A program made the position numbers and the translations under genes. Positions 39,704 through 43,605 of a stretch of DNA of 43,605 nucleotides are shown here, one piece after another. Source of the DNA: JBBSEZ01 sp038239195 (GTDB taxonomy: Bacteria; Planctomycetota; Planctomycetia; Gemmatales; Gemmataceae); contig JBBSEZ010000019.1 of the NCBI GenBank assembly GCA_038239195.1, positions 1-43,605 of the forward strand, read 5' to 3'. Each line of letters opens with the position of its first letter. Within the stretch, counting starts at the first letter, position 1. The notes under the pieces are model-generated. The model made no database searches, had not been told where the DNA came from, and worked only from the letters and a program-made list of their open reading frames with translations.

Positions 39704-42700
39704 TCATTTTCCCTCGGGCGTGCGCGAGACGCGTAGCCCCTCGCCGGCGAAGCGCAGGTAAAGCCCGCCCTCGCCGTTGACCACCTTGGCGAGGACGGCG
39801 TTCCAGCCCTCCTTTAGCTCGATGGGCACGCGGTCTTCGTCGGCCCTCGCCGGGCGCGTGCTCTCGACAGTGTGGGTCAGTTTGCCGTTGATCCACACGC
39901 GCGCCGATCCGCCGGAGCCCAGCAACATCTGGGCTTTCTGCGCCTTCGGCGAGTGGACGTAGGTCAGCGCGTAGGCCGAGGCGCTCTTGACGTTGAAGAT
40001 CGCCTTGAGGTCGAGCAGCCCCGAAGGGGCGGCCTGCGCCTCCTGCCACTTCTTGTCGCCGGGGTAGGTTGCGCCCAGGTCGCTCTTGCCTTCCGGGGCG
40101 TAGGCCGTCTTCAACTCGCCGCCGAAGGGGCCGACGACGTGGAAGTCGAGCGCCAGGCCGCGCAGCGACTCCTGCGCCTTCTTGTCCGTCAGGAAGGCAA
40201 CGAGGTCGATCAATTCCGCGTAGCTGAGCAGGCTGACGACGTTGTCGGGCATCAGCGACGTCTTCAGCGCCGTCAGTTCTTCGACGTCCTTGATGCGAAC
40301 TCGCACGTCCTTCCCGTTGGCCTCGCGCAGCACCACTTCGGTTGGGGACTGAGACATTTTGAGCCCCTGAAAGGTGCGGCCAGCCTTGGTGATGACCTGG
40401 AACGTCTGGAAGCCCTCCTTGATCTCCTTGCTCGGGTCGAGCAGCGCCTCCAAAAGTTTGTCGATCGACATGCTGCTCGACAGCCCCGTGAGGTCGGGCC
40501 CGACGCTCCCGCCGATCCCCTCCAGCCGATGGCAGTTGACGCAGGCCAGCGCCTTGGCGTTGAGGTAGAGCGCCCGCCCGCGCGTGGCGTTGCCCTTGCT
40601 GGCGACTTGTGCGCGAATGCGCGCGACCTCGGCCGGAGTGTACTTGATGAGCAGCCCACTCTTCATGACCTGGGCAAATTGTTTCGCCGCCGCGTCGTCT
40701 CGCGCCACGTGCTTGCGCAAGACCTCCGACACGTGGGGCAAGGTCTCGCGCGGCAGCTTCTTGGCGAGGTAGAGCCCGGCCACGTACCGCGCTCCCTCGG
40801 CGGTGCTGCCGAGGAACTGGATCGCCTCGCCCATCAACACGGGGTCTTTCTCCAGGAAGGCCTTGGCGACGCCTGTGGCATCCTTCGCGTCGAGGGCGGA
40901 CAACGTCCGGAACGCCTGGCGGCGCAACTCGTCGGCCTCGGGAGAGCGCGTGCGCGCGTCGGCGACAATGGCCTTGAGGGGCGCGAGGGCCGCCTTCTCG
41001 CGGAAGCGCTCCAGTGCCTTGACGAGGGCCAGGCGCTCGCCGGCGGGCCGGCGCGGCTCCGCGAGCATCCGGGCCAGGCGCGGGGAGGCCTTCGTCAGGC
41101 CGGCCGTCCCGGCGGCGTGGATGGCTGCGAGGCGCACGCGCGCGTCGCCGTCGTCGAGCAGCCCGACGACCCAGGCGCTGGCCTTGGGCCCCGCGAGGCC
41201 GGTGGACTGCCCCATTACCTCGAGCCCCGCCACCTTGACCGCCGCCACCTCGCGCGGCCGGTCGGCCAGGTAGGCCGCGAGAGGCTCCAACGAGATGGGC
41301 GGGTCGAGCAGGTAGTTGGTGGCCGAGCGCACCAGGGCCGCGCGCTGCGCATCGCTGACGTGCGGGCTCTTGAGGAGCTTCGGCAGGGCCTCGTAGCCCG
41401 GGCGCGTGCGCAGGGCGGTGAACGTGTCGACGACGCGGTTGATGTCCTTCTGCACGCCGTTCTCGGCCAGCGACAGCAGAGCGTTGATGCCGGGCTTGCC
41501 GAGGCCCTCCAGGGCGCGCACCAGCCCGTCGCGCAGGAAGACGTCGCCGGTGTCGTCGAACGACAGGGTGCTCGCCAGGTTGTCGGCGGCCCCGGGCCCG
41601 CCGACGTGGGCCATCGCCAGCGCGACCGCCCGGCGCAGCGGCAGGTCGTCCGAGGCGAGGGCCGTCAGGAGCGCGGCGTTGACGTCGCGATCGCCGCGCG
41701 GGGCGTTGAGGGCCAACCCATCGGCGGCGAGGCGGCCCAGATCGCTGTCGCCGACCAGCACCTTGATGAAGGCTTGTTTGACGTCCTCGTTCCACATCGA
41801 CTGGAGCGCTCCCAGCGCCGCGATGCGCGCGTCGAGGTTGCCGTCCTCGTCGAGGAGCTGCTTGAGCAGGGCGGGGCGGTTCTTGGCCCCGCGCTTGATG
41901 AGTTCGTTGCGCGCCTTTTCGCGGTCGCTCATGTCCTCGTTACCGAGCGCCTTGAGGAGGTCGGCGTCGTTCATCTTGGCGAAGCGGGCCCAGCTATTCA
42001 GGGGCCGCAGGGGCAGGGCGGGATGGTCGGCCGTGCCGCTCCAGCTCAGCCGGTAGATGCGCCCGTGCTTGCCATCGCCCCAGAGCCGGCCGGCGCCGCC
42101 GGAGTCGGTGCGCCAATCGACGACGTAGATGGCGCCGTCGGGCCCGAGGACCATCTGGCAGGGGCGGAAGAGCGGGTCGTCGCTCTTCAGGAGCTCGAAC
42201 TCCTCGGTGACGACGAAGCTGGCGCCTTGCTGCTCGACCTTGTAGGCGCGGATCAGCTTGCGGAAGACGTCGGGGTAGAGGAGCAGCCCGCGGTAGTGCT
42301 CGGGGAAGCGCGTGTCGTTGTAGATGAGCAGGCCGGCCGGGGAGCCGCGGCCGGTCTTGAGCATCGGCGGGACCTTGCCCGGCAGTTCGCCGTAGGCGGC
42401 GCCGCGCACGGGGTCGGGCTTGCAGCAGCGCGCCCCCTGAAAGAGCCGCCAGCCGAAATCGCTGCCCTCGGGGACGTGCATGAGCCGGCAGCCCATGAAC
42501 TTGCTGCCGTCCTCGTTGTCGTTATCGACGTGGAACAGGTTGTAGGCGGAGTCGAAGGCCACGTCGCGGTAGGGGTTGCGGAAGCCCATCGCGTAGGCCT
42601 GGAGCTTGGAGCCGTCGGGCTTGCAGCGGAAGATCGCGCCGGTGCGGAGCACGGTGGCGCGGCTGCCGTCGGGCCGGCCCTCGGCGTAGTTGTCGTCGTC

Positions 42701-43456
42701 GCCGGAGGTGAGGTAGAGCATGCCGTCGTTGCCGATGGTCATGCCGGAAACCTGGTGGTGGTGGAAGCCGCAGAAGCCCTGGGCGATGACCTGCTTGACG
42801 TCGTAGGGGCCGCCCGGCTTGCTCTGCTTGAAGCGGCGCACGGTGCCCCGCCCCGAGAGGTAGACCCAGCCGTCGTGCAGCAAGATGCTCGAGGGGAGTT
42901 CATCCTCGAAGAGGACCTTGCTGCCGTCCCAGACGTTGCCCCCGCGGCCGCTGGTGAGGATTTTGACGAGGTCTTTGCGCCGCTTGGTCATGGTGGCGAC
43001 GGCGCGGGTGGTGCCGTCCTTGTACGTGAACGTCTCGGCCTTCTCGCGCCACTCGTCGCCGGGGCTGGGCCGCCATTCGAGGACGTAGGGGGTGCCGTCG
43101 TCGGCGAAGGTCATGCCGACGGGGTTGATGACGGCGGGGTTTTCGGCGACGATCTCGACCTTGATGCCCTCGGGCGCCTTGTAGCCCTTGAGGCGGGCGT
43201 CCTGGGGCCCCAGGTCCACGATCTTGAGCCAGTCGGGGGCCGGCTTGCGCGGCGATTCCGGTTGATTGAGGTCGAAGCCTTTCTTGGCCGGGGGCGCCTT
43301 CGGCGCCTCTTTGGCGAGCTCCTCCTCGGCGGCCTCCTGATCGACGGGCCGAATTACCGGCTTGGGCTCGTCGCGGGAGAACGGAGACCAAAGCACCAAC
43401 GTGCCCAGAGCGACGATCACCAGCAGGCCGGCGGGCTCGAGGGAGTATCGCTTCAC
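39704..43456 (-). CDS. PVC-type dehydrogenase/HEAT/cytochrome c membrane protein
   Basis: 1250 residues from a GTG at 43456 with AAGGAG upstream. One N-terminal membrane helix (AGLLVIVALGTLVLWSPF) anchors it. In order: a beta-propeller of the PVC dehydrogenase type (residues about 75-470; GMTFADDGTPYVLEWRP, DNDNEDGSKFMGCRLMHVPE, VVDWRTDSGGAGRLWGDGKH), HEAT-like repeats (about 500-900), and a cytochrome c domain with one CVNCH haem site and a likely Met ligand in SLMPDNVVS. A C-terminal beta-sandwich of about 180 residues follows. The family is common in planctomycetes and probably oxidises sugars at the periplasmic face. The substrate is not evident. Confidence 0.92.
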   Translation of the reverse strand: MKRYSLEPAGLLVIVALGTLVLWSPFSRDEPKPVIRPVDQEAAEEELAKEAPKAPPAKKGFDLNQPESPRKPAPDWLKIVDLGPQDARLKGYKAPEGIKVEIVAENPAVINPVGMTFADDGTPYVLEWRPSPGDEWREKAETFTYKDGTTRAVATMTKRRKDLVKILTSGRGGNVWDGSKVLFEDELPSSILLHDGWVYLSGRGTVRRFKQSKPGGPYDVKQVIAQGFCGFHHHQVSGMTIGNDGMLYLTSGDDDNYAEGRPDGSRATVLRTGAIFRCKPDGSKLQAYAMGFRNPYRDVAFDSAYNLFHVDNDNEDGSKFMGCRLMHVPEGSDFGWRLFQGARCCKPDPVRGAAYGELPGKVPPMLKTGRGSPAGLLIYNDTRFPEHYRGLLLYPDVFRKLIRAYKVEQQGASFVVTEEFELLKSDDPLFRPCQMVLGPDGAIYVVDWRTDSGGAGRLWGDGKHGRIYRLSWSGTADHPALPLRPLNSWARFAKMNDADLLKALGNEDMSDREKARNELIKRGAKNRPALLKQLLDEDGNLDARIAALGALQSMWNEDVKQAFIKVLVGDSDLGRLAADGLALNAPRGDRDVNAALLTALASDDLPLRRAVALAMAHVGGPGAADNLASTLSFDDTGDVFLRDGLVRALEGLGKPGINALLSLAENGVQKDINRVVDTFTALRTRPGYEALPKLLKSPHVSDAQRAALVRSATNYLLDPPISLEPLAAYLADRPREVAAVKVAGLEVMGQSTGLAGPKASAWVVGLLDDGDARVRLAAIHAAGTAGLTKASPRLARMLAEPRRPAGERLALVKALERFREKAALAPLKAIVADARTRSPEADELRRQAFRTLSALDAKDATGVAKAFLEKDPVLMGEAIQFLGSTAEGARYVAGLYLAKKLPRETLPHVSEVLRKHVARDDAAAKQFAQVMKSGLLIKYTPAEVARIRAQVASKGNATRGRALYLNAKALACVNCHRLEGIGGSVGPDLTGLSSSMSIDKLLEALLDPSKEIKEGFQTFQVITKAGRTFQGLKMSQSPTEVVLREANGKDVRVRIKDVEELTALKTSLMPDNVVSLLSYAELIDLVAFLTDKKAQESLRGLALDFHVVGPFGGELKTAYAPEGKSDLGATYPGDKKWQEAQAAPSGLLDLKAIFNVKSASAYALTYVHSPKAQKAQMLLGSGGSARVWINGKLTHTVESTRPARADEDRVPIELKEGWNAVLAKVVNGEGGLYLRFAGEGLRVSRTPEGK

Positions 43457-43577
43457 GACGACGTGCTCCTTGTGGCGGAGGGCGAGGAAGGGTCATTCGG
43501 TCAGTGTAAACCATAACCGATGGACGGCCTCGTGTCCGCGCGGGGTTGAGAGGGGGGTCGGTCTCATCTGGCGAGCG

Positions 43578-43593
43578 GGGGGCGTAAGCCCCC
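43578..43593. repeat. GNRA-loop hairpin at the right edge
   Basis: GGGGGC, GTAA, GCCCCC: a 6-bp GC stem with a GUAA (GNRA) tetraloop when transcribed. It lies upstream of the PVC gene's start on the minus strand. It may belong to another repeat family or to a gene beyond the window. Confidence 0.6.
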
Positions 43594-43605
43594 TGTTGCC
43601 ACACC

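Noticed and set aside
39872..43516. 1214-codon plus-strand open frame opposite the PVC gene
   Set aside because: Antisense shadow; no domain, and the minus strand carries a clear multi-domain protein.

Overview
The window is about 43.6 kb of GC-rich chromosomal DNA from what looks like a planctomycete of the Gemmata type. The clues are a Ser/Thr kinase with a C-terminal TPR region, a very large PVC-type membrane-anchored dehydrogenase/HEAT/cytochrome c protein, a secreted prenyltransferase-repeat protein, a SUMF1-like protein, and gene gaps full of palindromic repeats. No rRNA, tRNA, CRISPR array or intact prophage was seen.

Layout. 1-5.2 kb: end of the kinase, then three secreted proteins on the minus strand. 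5.4-6.2 kb: a small DUF5678-like gene, a retropepsin-like protease gene and a 104-bp MITE with TA duplications. 6.3-14.6 kb: a PAS/GAF/receiver protein with a degenerate kinase core, an octanucleotide repeat that runs into the ends of two genes, a metallophosphoesterase, an AddA/UvrD-like helicase, a small conserved protein, a SUMF1-like protein and a NUDIX hydrolase. 14.8-17.0 kb: a receiver-GAF regulator translationally coupled to an intracellular subtilisin. 17.0-21.0 kb: a scarred region with a TPR pseudogene, a PAP2 phosphatase, a candidate fluoride riboswitch, a truncated dynamin-like GTPase, an IS630 transposase remnant, crcB, two DUF190 genes (one frameshifted) and the first codons of an enolase gene. 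This is a partly decayed fluoride-resistance cluster.

21.0-30.9 kb: a PepSY-like protein, an OmpR-type response regulator and its sensor kinase, then a tripartite RND efflux set (outer-membrane factor, adaptor, pump). A shared 13-nt sequence lies upstream of both the regulator and the efflux genes and may be the regulator's operator. 31.2-34.0 kb (minus): a membrane histidine kinase overlapping a sigma-54-dependent NtrC-type regulator. 34.1-38.5 kb (minus): a nucleotide-sugar operon, rfbB-gmd-rmd-ugd, supplying activated deoxysugars and UDP-glucuronate for surface polysaccharide. 38.7-39.6 kb: an HU-like protein behind a clear housekeeping promoter and a small lipoprotein. 39.7-43.5 kb (minus): the 1250-residue PVC dehydrogenase/cytochrome protein.

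The most interesting points are the fluoride cluster with its riboswitch, the regulator-subtilisin pair, the candidate operator linking the two-component system to the RND pump, an AT-rich patch covering the catalytic cysteine of ugd, the octamer repeat at two gene ends, and several short dispersed repeat families. All assignments are from reading the sequence; no database search was run.
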